Assembly: GCA_001314715.1 (NCBI GenBank)
Contig: LJSV01000001.1
Span: forward strand, 310,001-374,000
DNA length: 64,000 nucleotides
Direction of reading: 5' to 3'
DNA from: Rhodobacteraceae bacterium HLUCCA12
GTDB taxonomy: Bacteria; Pseudomonadota; Alphaproteobacteria; Rhodobacterales; Rhodobacteraceae
The notes below the pieces were generated by a model that made no database searches, was not told the origin of the DNA, and was given only the letters and a program-made list of their open reading frames with translations. Of this stretch, positions 26,749 through 35,543 are shown one piece after another. Numbering within the stretch: the first letter of the stretch is position 1; the number at the start of each line of letters is the position of its first letter. Made by a program: the position numbers and the translations under genes.

Positions 26749-27993
26749 CTACAGGATCGGCGGGCGGGCGTTCAACTCGTCGATATCCAGGCCGACCAGG
26801 CGCTTGTAGGTCCGCGCCGTTTCGTTCAGTTCGTCCTCGCTGAGAACCTCGCGCACATCGTCATAGACCCCGCCCGAGCGTTGTTCGACCAGTTCCATCA
26901 CCTGGTCGGGCCCGTTCGAGCGGTTGGCCAGCACGATCCGGGTGGTGATCGGGCGGCGCTCGGCCTCATAGGTGGTCAAGGCGGTCTCGCTCAGGCCGTG
27001 ATCACGCAGCCGCGCCCCCAGCAGGCGGGCGTCGATGATGCCTTGCGACGCCCCGTTCGAGCCGATGGGATACATCGCATGTGCCGCGTCGCCCGCCAGC
27101 GTGACCCGCCCCTCGGTCCAGAAGGGCAGGGGGTTGCGGTCGACCATGGGGAATTCATACACCGTTCTGGCCTTGCGGATGAGCGCCGGAATGTCCAGCC
27201 AGTCAAACGCCCAATCCTCGAATGATGGCAGAAAGTCATCCAGCTTGCCGGGCCGGTTGTAGTCTTCCTTGTTCCAGTGCCGGGTGGGTTCGTATTTCAG
27301 CTCGGCGATCCAGTTCACCGTCGCCAGACCGGTGTCGGCATCGGGTTTGCTGATCGGGTAGGTGACGAATTTCTGCCACTCATGTCCGGCCATCGCCATG
27401 CTGGCACCGGTCAGGAACGGCTCGGCATAGCTGGTCGCGCGCCACAAGACCGCGCCGCCCCAGACCGGCGGGCCGTCATCGGGGTGCATCTGCGCGCGAA
27501 TGGCCGAATGGATGCCGTCGCAGCCGATCAGCAGGTCGCCGGTTTCGACGCGGGTTTCGCCGTCGCGGTTTTCCAGGTGCAGCCGCACGGTGTCGCCATC
27601 CTGGTCGTAGCCGGTCGCGCGCCAGCCGGTCAGGACCGAACCCGAGGGCAGGCGCGCCTGGGCCGCGCGCAACAGCATCATCTGGAATTCGCCGCGATGG
27701 ACCGAATACTGCGGCCAGTTGTAACCGGCCCAGGTGCCGCGCGGTTCCGACCAGATCGGGTTGCCGCGCTTCGAGAAATAGGCAACCTCGCGGATGCGCA
27801 AGCCGATCGCGTCCAGCGCCGGACCCAGGCCCATCTCCCGGATTTCGCGCACCGCCTGCGGCTGAAGATTGATGCCGACGCCAAGCGGGGCGGGCTTGTC
27901 CACCTGTTCGAACACACGGACCGGAAAGCCGAGGGAATGGGCCGTCAGGGCAAGCGACAATCCGACGATTCCGCCTCCGGCGATCAAGATCAT
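26749..27993 (-). CDS. FAD-dependent monooxygenase (PHBH/salicylate hydroxylase-like)
   Basis: This 414-residue class A flavoprotein monooxygenase has GGGIVGLSLALTAHSLGF (6-23) as its FAD-binding motif, a mid-region DG motif (IGCDGIHSAIRAQM) and a C-terminal GDAAHAMYPIGSNGASQ motif that contacts FAD. Such enzymes use NAD(P)H and O2 to hydroxylate aromatic or heteroaromatic rings. It is alone, convergent with the transporter (7-base gap) and without an adjacent regulator. The nearest recognised relatives are PhzS-like or salicylate hydroxylase-like oxidoreductases, and the substrate cannot be stated. Confidence 0.9.
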   Translation of the reverse strand: MILIAGGGIVGLSLALTAHSLGFPVRVFEQVDKPAPLGVGINLQPQAVREIREMGLGPALDAIGLRIREVAYFSKRGNPIWSEPRGTWAGYNWPQYSVHRGEFQMMLLRAAQARLPSGSVLTGWRATGYDQDGDTVRLHLENRDGETRVETGDLLIGCDGIHSAIRAQMHPDDGPPVWGGAVLWRATSYAEPFLTGASMAMAGHEWQKFVTYPISKPDADTGLATVNWIAELKYEPTRHWNKEDYNRPGKLDDFLPSFEDWAFDWLDIPALIRKARTVYEFPMVDRNPLPFWTEGRVTLAGDAAHAMYPIGSNGASQGIIDARLLGARLRDHGLSETALTTYEAERRPITTRIVLANRSNGPDQVMELVEQRSGGVYDDVREVLSEDELNETARTYKRLVGLDIDELNARPPIL

Positions 27994-28160
27994 CTGGATT
28001 CCCTTGCGTTGTTCTTGTCAAACAGTCGGAGTTTCAATGATTCCGGCGATCTGTGCAAGGTGGCGCATTGACGCTGACGTCAGCACGAAAATGGCGGCTT
28101 GGCGCCGCATTTCCGGCATGGTTTGTCCCCATGCTGCGAGGGCTTACCCAAAGCGGACCC

Positions 28161-28361
28161 ATGATGCGCGGCAGGATCAACAGCTTTCTGACAGCGGACC
28201 AAGGCGCCATCACGGTGGACTGGGTCGTGCTGTGCGCGCTATGCGCGGGGCTGGCGATCAGCGCCGCGCGCGCTGTCCAGGAGAGCAGCGAACCGCTTGG
28301 TGCGCAGATCCGCACCGCCGTCGATGTCTCGGCAGACGATCACGACGCGGTGGAGGAATAG
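28161..28361 (+). CDS. Flp pilin-like small membrane protein
   Basis: This is a 66-residue protein with a short polar N-region, then DQGAITVDWVVLCALCAGLAI, a single hydrophobic helix of the kind found in Flp/TadE-type pilins and related Rhodobacterales small proteins. The tail is acidic (DVSADDHDAVEE). Start codons at 28161 and 28164 are adjacent; longer in-frame starts upstream lack a signal. No tad/cpa secretion gene is nearby, so its role as a pilin is not supported by context. It could equally be an orphan inner-membrane peptide. Confidence 0.55.
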   Translation: MMRGRINSFLTADQGAITVDWVVLCALCAGLAISAARAVQESSEPLGAQIRTAVDVSADDHDAVEE

Positions 28362-28389
28362 CCGCGCATCGCAGGCTGTTCAGGCGCGT

Positions 28390-29436
28390 TCAGACGGGCT
28401 CCGACACGCGCCAGTGCACCGCGAAACCGGGGTCGAACACCGTGACGGGGCCAGCGCCGGTCTCGATCCGGGCGGGAAAGCGCACCGGTTCGGCCTGCCG
28501 CATCAGCGTCAGCCGGCCCGGATTGCGTGGCAGGCCATAGAAATCCGCCCCATGATGCGCGACAAAGGGTTCCAGCCGGTCCAGCGCGCCTTCGCGCTCG
28601 AACAGCTCGGCCAGGATCGGCATGGTGTTCGTCGCCGTGAAACAGCCCGCGCAGCCGCAGGCGCTTTCCTTGGCCGGGTCGGCATGGGGCGCGCTGTCGG
28701 TGCCCAGAAAGAACCGCGCATCCCCCGACAGCGCCGCGTGCACAAGCGCCCGGCGATGGATCTCGCGCTTGGCGACCGGCAGGCAGTAATAATGCGGGCG
28801 GATGCCCCCGGCCAGGATGTGATTGCGGTTGATGATCAGGTGATGCGTGGTGATCGTCGCCGCCAGATCCGACGCCGCGGCCTGCACATAGGCCACGGCG
28901 TCGGCGGTGGTGACATGTTCCATGATCACGCGCAGCCCTGGTGTTGCGCGGCGGATCGGATCCAGCACGCGGTCGATGAACACCGCCTCGCGGTCGAAGA
29001 TGTCGATCTCGGGGTCCGTCACCTCGCCATGCACGCACAGCGGCACACCGGCCTCGGCCATCGCCTCAAGCGTGGGGCGCACGGCATCGAAGCGGCGCAC
29101 GCCCGAATCGGAATTCGTCGTCGCCCCGGCCGGATACAGCTTGACCGCCGCGATCATGCCGGCGCGATGCGCCGCGACGATGTCGGCGGGGTCCGACGCC
29201 TCGGTCAGGTAAAGCGTCATCAGGGGCGTGAACGCGGCCCCCGGCAGCGCGGCCATGATCCGCTGGCGATAGCTGTCGGCCTGCGCGCCGGTGACGACGG
29301 GCGGCACCAGGTTGGGCATGATGATCGCGCGGGCAAAATGGCGCGCGGTTTCGGGTGCGACCCCCGCCAGCATCGCACCGTCGCGCAGATGCAGGTGAAA
29401 GTCGTCGGGGCGGGTGAGGGTCAGGCTGCGGGTCAT
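28390..29436 (-). CDS. pyrC: dihydroorotase (class II, PyrC type)
   Basis: PyrC (348 residues) closes N-carbamoyl-aspartate to dihydroorotate in pyrimidine synthesis. Binuclear zinc ligands are visible: HLHLRDG near residues 14-20, the bridging lysine in [14 protein letters not shown], histidines in VPLCVHGE and IMEHVTT, and the aspartate in LGTDSAPH. Length and layout match the Escherichia coli type rather than the longer class I enzyme. It is a single gene here, with no pyr neighbours; a pilin-like gene is convergent. Confidence 0.96.
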   Translation of the reverse strand: MTRSLTLTRPDDFHLHLRDGAMLAGVAPETARHFARAIIMPNLVPPVVTGAQADSYRQRIMAALPGAAFTPLMTLYLTEASDPADIVAAHRAGMIAAVKLYPAGATTNSDSGVRRFDAVRPTLEAMAEAGVPLCVHGEVTDPEIDIFDREAVFIDRVLDPIRRATPGLRVIMEHVTTADAVAYVQAAASDLAATITTHHLIINRNHILAGGIRPHYYCLPVAKREIHRRALVHAALSGDARFFLGTDSAPHADPAKESACGCAGCFTATNTMPILAELFEREGALDRLEPFVAHHGADFYGLPRNPGRLTLMRQAEPVRFPARIETGAGPVTVFDPGFAVHWRVSEPV

Positions 29437-29481
29437 GGCGCCCTTTAGCGCGCCACCGCCGTCATGGGAAGAGCCCGGATG

Positions 29482-30447
29482 TCAGTCTGCCGTGTGGCGG
29501 CGCGCCCGATCCGGCCGCTGGCGCCCCAGCGCCGCCTCGGCCTCGGTCAGGGCCTGGCGCAGGCGCGGATGCTCGACCTGGGCCAGGGCCGCGCGCAGGG
29601 TCTGCACCAGCCGGGCCGGACGCTTCTGCCCCTGAACCCGCGCGGCCAGCCGCCCCAGATAGGGCGCATGGCTGCGCCTTGCGCGCCACAGGCGGTAAAA
29701 CCGGTGCGCGTCCAGCGTGCCGGTGCAGGCGGCATCCAGCAACGGGCGCAGCGCCCCCATCCGCGCCAGTTCGCCCTGCGGATCGCGGCCGATGTTGCGC
29801 GCGCGCAGCTTGACCACATGCGGGCCGCGAAACAGCGCCGCATGCACCGCATCGACCTGCTGCGCCGGATCATAGAGGATGAACGCCTGCGCGCAGCCTT
29901 CGGTCATGTCGGGCGCATAGCCAAAGCGCGATGTGAAATCGAACCGCCGTGCCGCCAGAAAGCGCCGGTCCCATTCGGCGGTTTCGGGGGCGAGCGTTGC
30001 CTGCGGGGCCAGCGCCAGCACCGTCGCACCGGGCGCCGCGACCGAGAACGCCGCCGCGCCATAGCCGCCCATGCCGGCGCCGTAAAAGACCACGCGATCA
30101 AAATCCTCGAAAAAGGCATCGTCGATCAGCCGGTCGATGTAGCCCCAGACCGAATGATCGCGATACCAGGTCCGGTCATGGGCGACGATGGCCAGGCTGG
30201 ACCACCCGCGCGGGGCCGCCACCTGGTACCCCAGCGGCATCTGCGGGCCGCCGGCCGACCGGATGCCCGCCATCGTTTCGAACGTGACCAGCAGAACCGG
30301 CCCCTGATCGCTGAAGAAGGCCGTGTGCCGCGCCCCCAACTTCTCGAAATAGCCGGTCTCCTCGCCGATCTCGTCCATGACCGTCAACCAGTCGGAATCG
30401 GACTGTGCTTCGCTGGCGTCAAAGAACTCGATCGTGTCGTCGGACAT
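29482..30447 (-). CDS. uncharacterised protein with alpha/beta-hydrolase-like core
   Basis: I do not recognise a named family with certainty. The 321-residue protein has an acidic N-terminus (MSDDTIEFFDASEAQSDSDW) and a core with DRVVFYGAGMGGYGAAAFS. That core resembles the nucleophile elbow of alpha/beta hydrolases, but Ala or Gly stands where Ser is expected, so catalysis by the usual triad is doubtful. The C-terminus is Arg/Ala-rich. The ATG at 30447 follows AGAGGA; an earlier in-frame start would add a low-complexity leader. Similar Rhodobacterales proteins have, as I recall, been loosely annotated as phosphoadenosine phosphosulfate reductase, but no PAPS-reductase motif is visible. No partner gene is evident. 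Confidence 0.6.
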   Translation of the reverse strand: MSDDTIEFFDASEAQSDSDWLTVMDEIGEETGYFEKLGARHTAFFSDQGPVLLVTFETMAGIRSAGGPQMPLGYQVAAPRGWSSLAIVAHDRTWYRDHSVWGYIDRLIDDAFFEDFDRVVFYGAGMGGYGAAAFSVAAPGATVLALAPQATLAPETAEWDRRFLAARRFDFTSRFGYAPDMTEGCAQAFILYDPAQQVDAVHAALFRGPHVVKLRARNIGRDPQGELARMGALRPLLDAACTGTLDAHRFYRLWRARRSHAPYLGRLAARVQGQKRPARLVQTLRAALAQVEHPRLRQALTEAEAALGRQRPDRARRHTAD

Positions 30448-30667
30448 GCATTCCTCTTGATAGCAGGGGCGGCAGCGCGGGGCAGCGGGCAGCGGCGGTT
30501 GAAACCGAGATCGAGGATACACCAAGTCAGCGTGGCAGAAAACGGCGCAGCACGTGGCAAAGACAAGGAAAAGTCACCCGGTTTCGAAACGGTGCGGCAG
30601 GGGTGTTGCCGAGAGCGCGACAATCACGGATGCCGGCAAAGGCGCCGGGCACCCAGTTGGGCCGATG

Positions 30668-31141
30668 TCAGCGCGCATAGAACATGACCGAACATGCCCC
30701 GTTTTGCAAAACCTCCATCGTGTTCGTGCCCGTCGGTTCGTCCGGCGGGGTATCGGCGCTGAAAAACAGTTGCGCCAGCATTCCGTCGTCGAGAACGTGA
30801 AAGGCGACGTAGTCCCGCACGCCCCCGCCGCATGCGGCAAAGGGATCGCCGTCGGATGTCAGGATACGGAAAACGCTGCCATTTTCCCGGACGGGTTCAA
30901 GGCGTGCCGATGGCCCGGCCGCGAACCGCACGTGCTCGCGCGTCACCGTCATGACGCCCAGACGGGCGGCCGGGTCGCTGTAAGGGTGCCAGTCGCCGAC
31001 AAAGTCTCCGCCGGCGATCGACGGCGTTGGCAGGGACGCCAGACCGCCCCATGCCGCCACCGCAACAGCCCTGTTCAAGCGAGGGTGCAGTGCGATGACA
31101 GCGTCCCATCCGGATCGTGCCATCGACCAGGGTTTCGTCAT
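30668..31141 (-). CDS. uncharacterised exported protein downstream of hpt
   Basis: This 157-residue protein has a likely signal peptide: a basic n-region near HPRLNR, hydrophobic AVAVAAWGGLASLP, and cleavage near SIAGG, around residue 44. The mature part opens with GDFVGDWHPYSD, which recalls lipocalin-like folds, and holds Cys residues that could pair. The ATG at 31141 is supported by a GAGGGG that overlaps the hpt stop codon, 12 bases away, so it is probably co-transcribed with hpt. The function is unknown. A gap of 220 bases separates it from the next gene; I see no gene there. Confidence 0.55.
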   Translation of the reverse strand: MTKPWSMARSGWDAVIALHPRLNRAVAVAAWGGLASLPTPSIAGGDFVGDWHPYSDPAARLGVMTVTREHVRFAAGPSARLEPVRENGSVFRILTSDGDPFAACGGGVRDYVAFHVLDDGMLAQLFFSADTPPDEPTGTNTMEVLQNGACSVMFYAR

Positions 31142-31153
31142 GGAAAAGCCCCC

Positions 31154-31690
31154 TCAGACAAAGCGGACCTTGCCGATATAGGGCAGGTTGCGGTTGCGTT
31201 GGGCGTAGTCGATGCCGTAGCCGACGACGAATTCGTCGGGGATCTCGAACCCGGTCCAGGTTGCCTTGATCTCGACCTCGCGCCGGGTCGGCTTGTCCAG
31301 CAGTGCGCAGACCTCCAGCCGGCGGGGTTCGCGCGACAGCAGCATGGTCTTGACGTGATGCAGGGTAAAGCCGGTGTCGACGATGTCCTCGACCACAAGG
31401 ACATCGCGCCCGGCGATCTCGCCGCGCAGATCCTTCAGGATGCGCACCTCGCGCGAGGAATGCATCGAATCGCCATAGCTCGAGGCTTCGAGGAAATCGA
31501 CCTCGACCGGCAGGTCGATCTCGCGCACCAGATCGGCGATGAAGACGAACGAGCCGCGCAACAGCCCGACCACGATCAGCTTGTCGGTGCCCGCAAAGGC
31601 GGTGGTGATCTCGGCGGCCAGTGCCTCGACTCGGGCGGCGATGGATTTGGCCGAGATCATCTGGTCGATCACGTATTTGGGCTGGGTCAT
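31154..31690 (-). CDS. hpt: hypoxanthine phosphoribosyltransferase
   Basis: This 178-residue purine salvage enzyme converts hypoxanthine (and guanine) with PRPP to IMP/GMP. The PRPP-binding motif [12 protein letters not shown] lies near 95-107, and the N-terminal [16 protein letters not shown] and C-terminal [15 protein letters not shown] motifs are standard for Hpt. It is divergent from the RatA/COQ10-like gene with a 91-base gap. A small exported protein follows 12 bases downstream. Confidence 0.95.
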   Translation of the reverse strand: MTQPKYVIDQMISAKSIAARVEALAAEITTAFAGTDKLIVVGLLRGSFVFIADLVREIDLPVEVDFLEASSYGDSMHSSREVRILKDLRGEIAGRDVLVVEDIVDTGFTLHHVKTMLLSREPRRLEVCALLDKPTRREVEIKATWTGFEIPDEFVVGYGIDYAQRNRNLPYIGKVRFV

Positions 31691-31781
31691 TCTGTCTCTT
31701 CGCAGCTGGTTGCGGCACGGCGGCCCTTGTCAAGCGGCGCGCAGTCTACGAAAAGGCCCGCGAACTGACCAGAGGTGCCGG

Positions 31782-32240
31782 ATGCCCCGACACGCCGAAA
31801 CACGCAACCTGCCTTACACCGCCGCGCAGATCTATGACCTGGTGGCCGATGTCGCGCGCTATCCCGAGTTTCTGCCCTGGACGGCCGCCGCACGAATCCG
31901 GTCGCGCGAACCCTTGCCCGGTCGATCGGATGGCGCCGAGGTGATGGAGGCCGATCTGGTGATTTCGTTCAAGGTGTTTCGCGAACGCTTCGGTTCACGC
32001 GTGACGTTGTTCCCGGCCGAGCGGCGGATCGAGACCGACTATCTGGATGGCCCGTTTCGCCACATGCATTCGCAATGGCAGGTGCGCGATCGGCCCGAAG
32101 GCGGTTGCGAGGTCAGCTTCTTCGTCGATTTCGAGTTTCGCAACGCCATGCTGCAAAAGGTGATCGGCGTGGTCTTCGACGAGGCCATGCGCCGCGTGGT
32201 CGGCGCGTTCGAACGCCGCGCTGCCGCGCTTTACGGCTAG
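31782..32240 (+). CDS. RatA/COQ10-like START-domain protein
   Basis: This 152-residue protein of the polyketide cyclase/START family is called type II toxin RatA in some databases and COQ10 in mitochondria, where it binds ubiquinone. It opens with ETRNLPYTAAQIYDLVADVA and has the YPEFLPW motif. In alphaproteobacteria this gene is usually taken as a ubiquinone-binding or respiratory chaperone. No antitoxin (RatB) is adjacent. Its stop overlaps the stop of the convergent PAS-domain gene by 4 bases. Confidence 0.85.
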   Translation: MPRHAETRNLPYTAAQIYDLVADVARYPEFLPWTAAARIRSREPLPGRSDGAEVMEADLVISFKVFRERFGSRVTLFPAERRIETDYLDGPFRHMHSQWQVRDRPEGGCEVSFFVDFEFRNAMLQKVIGVVFDEAMRRVVGAFERRAAALYG

Positions 32241-32914
32241 GCGCGGCCCCCGTCGATCACGCGCAGCCGCGGGCGCCCACAGGCGGGTCTTTCGCGGCGC
32301 GGCGTATCCACGGCAGGCGGCGGCAACGGGTTGGCGGCGATCGGGGCGTTCGACATCATGCGCGATGCCGACAGCTTGAACCGTCGCGGGCTGCGCCCGA
32401 TGGGGCCGCGCGTTTCCAGCACGCCCAGAACGCGGTTGATCTGCCCGGCATCATCGGTCAGCGGCAGCGCCAGCAGCATCCCGTCCAGCGCCGGTTTGCC
32501 CAGCCCGCTTTCGCCGCGCAGCGGAAGCTGGGCGCGCGCGCCGCGCGCGACCTGCGCCAGTGCCGCCGCCAGCTCGGCCCGCGCCCCCAGCGCGAAAAAG
32601 ACGCTCAGCGGCATGCCGCGCGGGTCCATGCCCAAAAGCGCCTCGAACTGGCGCCCGGCGATGCGCAGGCGCGCGATCTCGGGCGTGACCAGTTCGGCGA
32701 TGAAGGTATATTCCAGCGCCGGGGCGATCGCGCGTGGATCGATCTCGGTGCGCGCGGGGGCAATGCGGTCGCCGCGCAACGCGTCCCAGAAATCGCGGAC
32801 ACTGGCCGCGATGGGGTAGTCATGGGCCGGACTGCGCAGGATCGCGGGCCGGCGCAGGATCGTTTCGGCCTGTTGGCGCGGCGTATCGGCGCCGGGTTTC
32901 GAGGTGTCGGTCAT
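32237..32914 (-). CDS. PAS-domain protein (PAS_5/DUF1859-like family)
   Basis: This 225-residue protein has one PAS-like domain at about residues 40-170 (RDFWDALRGDRIAPARTEIDP opens it, and LEYTFIAELV follows). A Pro/Arg-rich tail ends in RPRLRVIDGGRA. This layout is common in Rhodobacterales, where such proteins lack an output domain and their role is unknown. A small-molecule or flagellar/cell-cycle sensory role is possible. It is convergent with the RatA-like gene and divergent from yicC (149-base gap). Confidence 0.75.
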   Translation of the reverse strand: MTDTSKPGADTPRQQAETILRRPAILRSPAHDYPIAASVRDFWDALRGDRIAPARTEIDPRAIAPALEYTFIAELVTPEIARLRIAGRQFEALLGMDPRGMPLSVFFALGARAELAAALAQVARGARAQLPLRGESGLGKPALDGMLLALPLTDDAGQINRVLGVLETRGPIGRSPRRFKLSASRMMSNAPIAANPLPPPAVDTPRRERPACGRPRLRVIDGGRA

Positions 32915-33063
32915 GGCGCGGTTCCTGGGGCAAAGCGGACCCTTTCGCCCGCGGCGATGGCCACTGGCGGTGCGGACGGGTCCGGTGTTAACGTCGCCTT
33001 AATGAGTCTTGCTGATCGCTTGATGGCAGGTTTTTGCGTCAATTTGGAGCTAATTCCGGGCAA

Positions 33064-33966
33064 ATGGTTAAATCCATGACAGGCTTCGCCACCTTGGGCG
33101 ATACGATCGACACGGCGGACGGCGCGTTTGTCAGTCAATGGGACATGCGCGCGGTCAACGGGCGCGGGCTGGACCTGCGCCTGCGCCTGCCTGACGGGCT
33201 GGACGGGCTGGAAACCGCGCTGCGCAAGCGGTTTGCCGCGCGCATCGCGCGGGGAAACGTGTCGGTGTCGCTGAAGCTGTCACGGGCCGATCCGGCGGCG
33301 GCGATGCGGCTCAACACACCGGCGCTGGAGGCGGTTCTGGACATGCTGACCCAGGCCGAGGCGCGCGCCGAGGCCCATGGCTTCGCCCTGGCGCCGATGA
33401 CGGCGGCCGACCTGCTGGGACTGCGCGGCGTGATCGACTCGGGGCCCGAAACCGCCGATCCGGCCCCGTTGGTGGCGGCGCTTCTGGACCAGGTCGCCCC
33501 CCTGATCGACGCCTTCGACGCGACCCGCCAGCGCGAGGGGGCGGCGCTGAAAACCGTCCTCAACGCGCAACTTGCACAGATCGAACACTTCGTAAGCGAG
33601 GCCCGCAGGGAGGCCGAATTGCGCCGCGACGATCAGGCCGCGTCCCTGCGCGCCGCGCTGGAACGCCTGCGCGAGGCGGCGCCGCAGATCGAACCGGGCC
33701 GGATGGAACAGGAACTGGCGCTGATCGCCGTGAAATCCGACATCACCGAAGAACTGGACCGGCTGCAGGCGCATTGCGCCGCCGCGCGGGCGCTGCTGGA
33801 GGCGGCCGCACCGGTCGGGCGCAAGCTGGATTTCCTGATGCAGGAATTCAACCGCGAGGCCAACACCCTGTGTTCCAAGGCCCAGCACGCGGCCCTGACG
33901 CGGATCGGGCTTGACCTCAAGACGGTGATCGACCAGATGCGCGAGCAGGTTCAGAATCTGGAGTAG
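33064..33966 (+). CDS. yicC: YicC/YloC-family endoribonuclease
   Basis: This 300-residue member of the YicC family, recently shown to include RNases, starts with the signature MVKSMTGFA and has RAVNGRGLDLRLRLPDG and the C-terminal DFLMQEFNREANTLCSKAQ motif. I chose ATG 33064 because family members begin M-x-x-SMTGFA; an upstream TTG at 33034 adds 10 unconserved residues. gmk follows after 3 bases, the usual alphaproteobacterial pairing, so both are likely in one transcript. Confidence 0.92.
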   Translation: MVKSMTGFATLGDTIDTADGAFVSQWDMRAVNGRGLDLRLRLPDGLDGLETALRKRFAARIARGNVSVSLKLSRADPAAAMRLNTPALEAVLDMLTQAEARAEAHGFALAPMTAADLLGLRGVIDSGPETADPAPLVAALLDQVAPLIDAFDATRQREGAALKTVLNAQLAQIEHFVSEARREAELRRDDQAASLRAALERLREAAPQIEPGRMEQELALIAVKSDITEELDRLQAHCAAARALLEAAAPVGRKLDFLMQEFNREANTLCSKAQHAALTRIGLDLKTVIDQMREQVQNLE

Positions 33967-33969
33967 GGC

Positions 33970-34623
33970 ATGCAGCGGCGCGGGCTTCTGATCATCCTGT
34001 CCTCGCCCTCGGGTGCGGGAAAATCGACGCTGGCGCGGCGGCTGATGGAATGGGACCCGGCGCTCTCGTTCTCGGTCTCGGCCACGACCCGCCCGCCACG
34101 GCCGGGCGAGGTGGACGGGCAGCACTATCATTTCAAGACGCGCGAAGCGTTCGTGTCGCTGGTCGACTCCGGCGGGATGCTGGAACATGCCGAGGTCTTC
34201 GGCAATTACTACGGCTCGCCCAAGGCGCCGGTCGAGGCCGCCATGGAGGCCGGCCGCGACACCCTGTTCGATATCGACTGGCAGGGCGGCCAGCAGGTGC
34301 GCAATTCCAGTCTGGGCAAGGACGTGGTGTCGATCTTCGTCCTGCCACCGTCGATTGCCGAACTCGACGCGCGGCTGCGAAAGCGCGCGCAGGACAGCGA
34401 CGCGGTGATCGCGGGGCGCATGGCCCGCTCGCGCGACGAGATCAGCCACTGGGCCGAATACGACTACGTGCTGGTCAATGACGATCTCGACGCCACCGCC
34501 GAGGCGCTGATCACCATCATCCGCGCCGAACGGATGCGCCGCGACCGCCAGCCCTGGCTGAACGATTTCGTGCGCGCGCTGAACGCCGAATTCAGCGCCC
34601 GCCAGACCGGAGACCGGACATGA
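33970..34623 (+). CDS. gmk: guanylate kinase
   Basis: Gmk (217 residues) phosphorylates GMP to GDP. The P-loop is [13 protein letters not shown] (11-23), and the GMP-binding region [18 protein letters not shown] is intact. It is preceded by yicC (3-base gap) and overlaps the following gamma carbonic anhydrase-like gene by ATGA, so the three genes form a coupled unit. Confidence 0.96.
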   Translation: MQRRGLLIILSSPSGAGKSTLARRLMEWDPALSFSVSATTRPPRPGEVDGQHYHFKTREAFVSLVDSGGMLEHAEVFGNYYGSPKAPVEAAMEAGRDTLFDIDWQGGQQVRNSSLGKDVVSIFVLPPSIAELDARLRKRAQDSDAVIAGRMARSRDEISHWAEYDYVLVNDDLDATAEALITIIRAERMRRDRQPWLNDFVRALNAEFSARQTGDRT

Positions 34624-35138
34624 TCTATGCACTCGACGATATCGCCCCCGACCTGGCACCCGATGCCTGGGTGGCCCCGGACGCCAATGTCATCGGGCGG
34701 GTGCGACTGGGGGCCGGGGCCTCGGTCTGGTTCGGGGCGACGTTGCGTGGCGACAACGAATGGATCACGCTTGGTCCCGGCTCGAACGTGCAGGAGGCGT
34801 GTGTTCTGCACACCGATATGGGGTTCCCGCTGACGATCGGGCGCGATTGCACGATCGGGCACAGCGTGATCTTGCATGGCTGCACGATCGGGGACGAAAG
34901 CCTGATCGGCATGGGGGCAACGGTGCTTAACGGCGCGGTCATCGGCCGCAACTGCCTGATCGGCGCGGGGGCGCTGATCACCGAGGGCAAGACCATCCCC
35001 GACGGATCGCTGGTGATGGGCCGTCCGGGGCGGGTGGTGCGCGAACTCGATGCCGAGGCGGTCGCGGGGCTGCGCCGTTCGGCGCAAGGGTACCAGGCGA
35101 ACGCCCGTCGTTTCGCCATGGGGTTGCGCGCGCTTTGA
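34620..35138 (+). CDS. gamma carbonic anhydrase family protein
   Basis: This 172-residue left-handed beta-helix protein has hexapeptide repeats from residue 20 to 140. The three metal-binding histidines are His64 (VLHTD), His81 and His86 (GHSVILHG). Family members hydrate CO2 or act as acyltransferase relatives without activity. The start overlaps gmk by ATGA. No hydratase partner or complex I gene is adjacent. Confidence 0.9.
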   Translation: MIYALDDIAPDLAPDAWVAPDANVIGRVRLGAGASVWFGATLRGDNEWITLGPGSNVQEACVLHTDMGFPLTIGRDCTIGHSVILHGCTIGDESLIGMGATVLNGAVIGRNCLIGAGALITEGKTIPDGSLVMGRPGRVVRELDAEAVAGLRRSAQGYQANARRFAMGLRAL

Positions 35139-35171
35139 TGCGCGGGCGGCGGGCCGGGCGGGTTGTCCGGT

Positions 35172-35543
35172 CTAGGGCCGTTGACCGCGATGTCGGTGGC
35201 GGGTGGTCTCCTGTTCGATGATCCGCGCCAATACATCTGCCTTGCCAAAGGCGCGGCGGGCGGCCGGCAAGGTATCAAGGAAATCGGCCTGCACCAGCGC
35301 AAGCCGCTGGTGCAAGAGGTTCCGGCGCCCCTCGACCCAGCGTTGGTGGGCGATCTGCGCCTGAAGCAGGCCGGGCGCGGTCGCGGCGTCAAGGCTCGCG
35401 GCATTGCGGTCAAGGGTGGCCAGCGCGGTGCGCAGACGGTCGCGACCCTGGGCGATGGTGGCCAGCCGCGCCAGTTCGTGGTCGCGTTTCATCGCCGCGA
35501 TCTGCTGCAGGCGGCGCACCGCCGCCAGGTCCGGCGCTTTCAT
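35172..35543 (-). CDS. small coiled-coil protein of the flagellar export operon (FliJ-like candidate)
   Basis: This 123-residue, highly charged, almost entirely helical protein has Arg/Gln/Leu-rich heptads (LQQIAAMKRDHELARLATIA). It starts inside the flhB stop (ATGA overlap) and is the last gene of the flagellar export operon. FliJ, the export chaperone-escort, is a similar-sized coiled coil, so a FliJ-like or other export helper is the best guess from position and build. I see no decisive family motif. Confidence 0.55.
   Translation of the reverse strand: MKAPDLAAVRRLQQIAAMKRDHELARLATIAQGRDRLRTALATLDRNAASLDAATAPGLLQAQIAHQRWVEGRRNLLHQRLALVQADFLDTLPAARRAFGKADVLARIIEQETTRHRHRGQRP

Noticed and set aside
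31782-32240. RatA toxin of a toxin-antitoxin pair
   Set aside because: No RatB or other antitoxin gene is adjacent; the protein fits the COQ10-like ubiquinone-binding role better.
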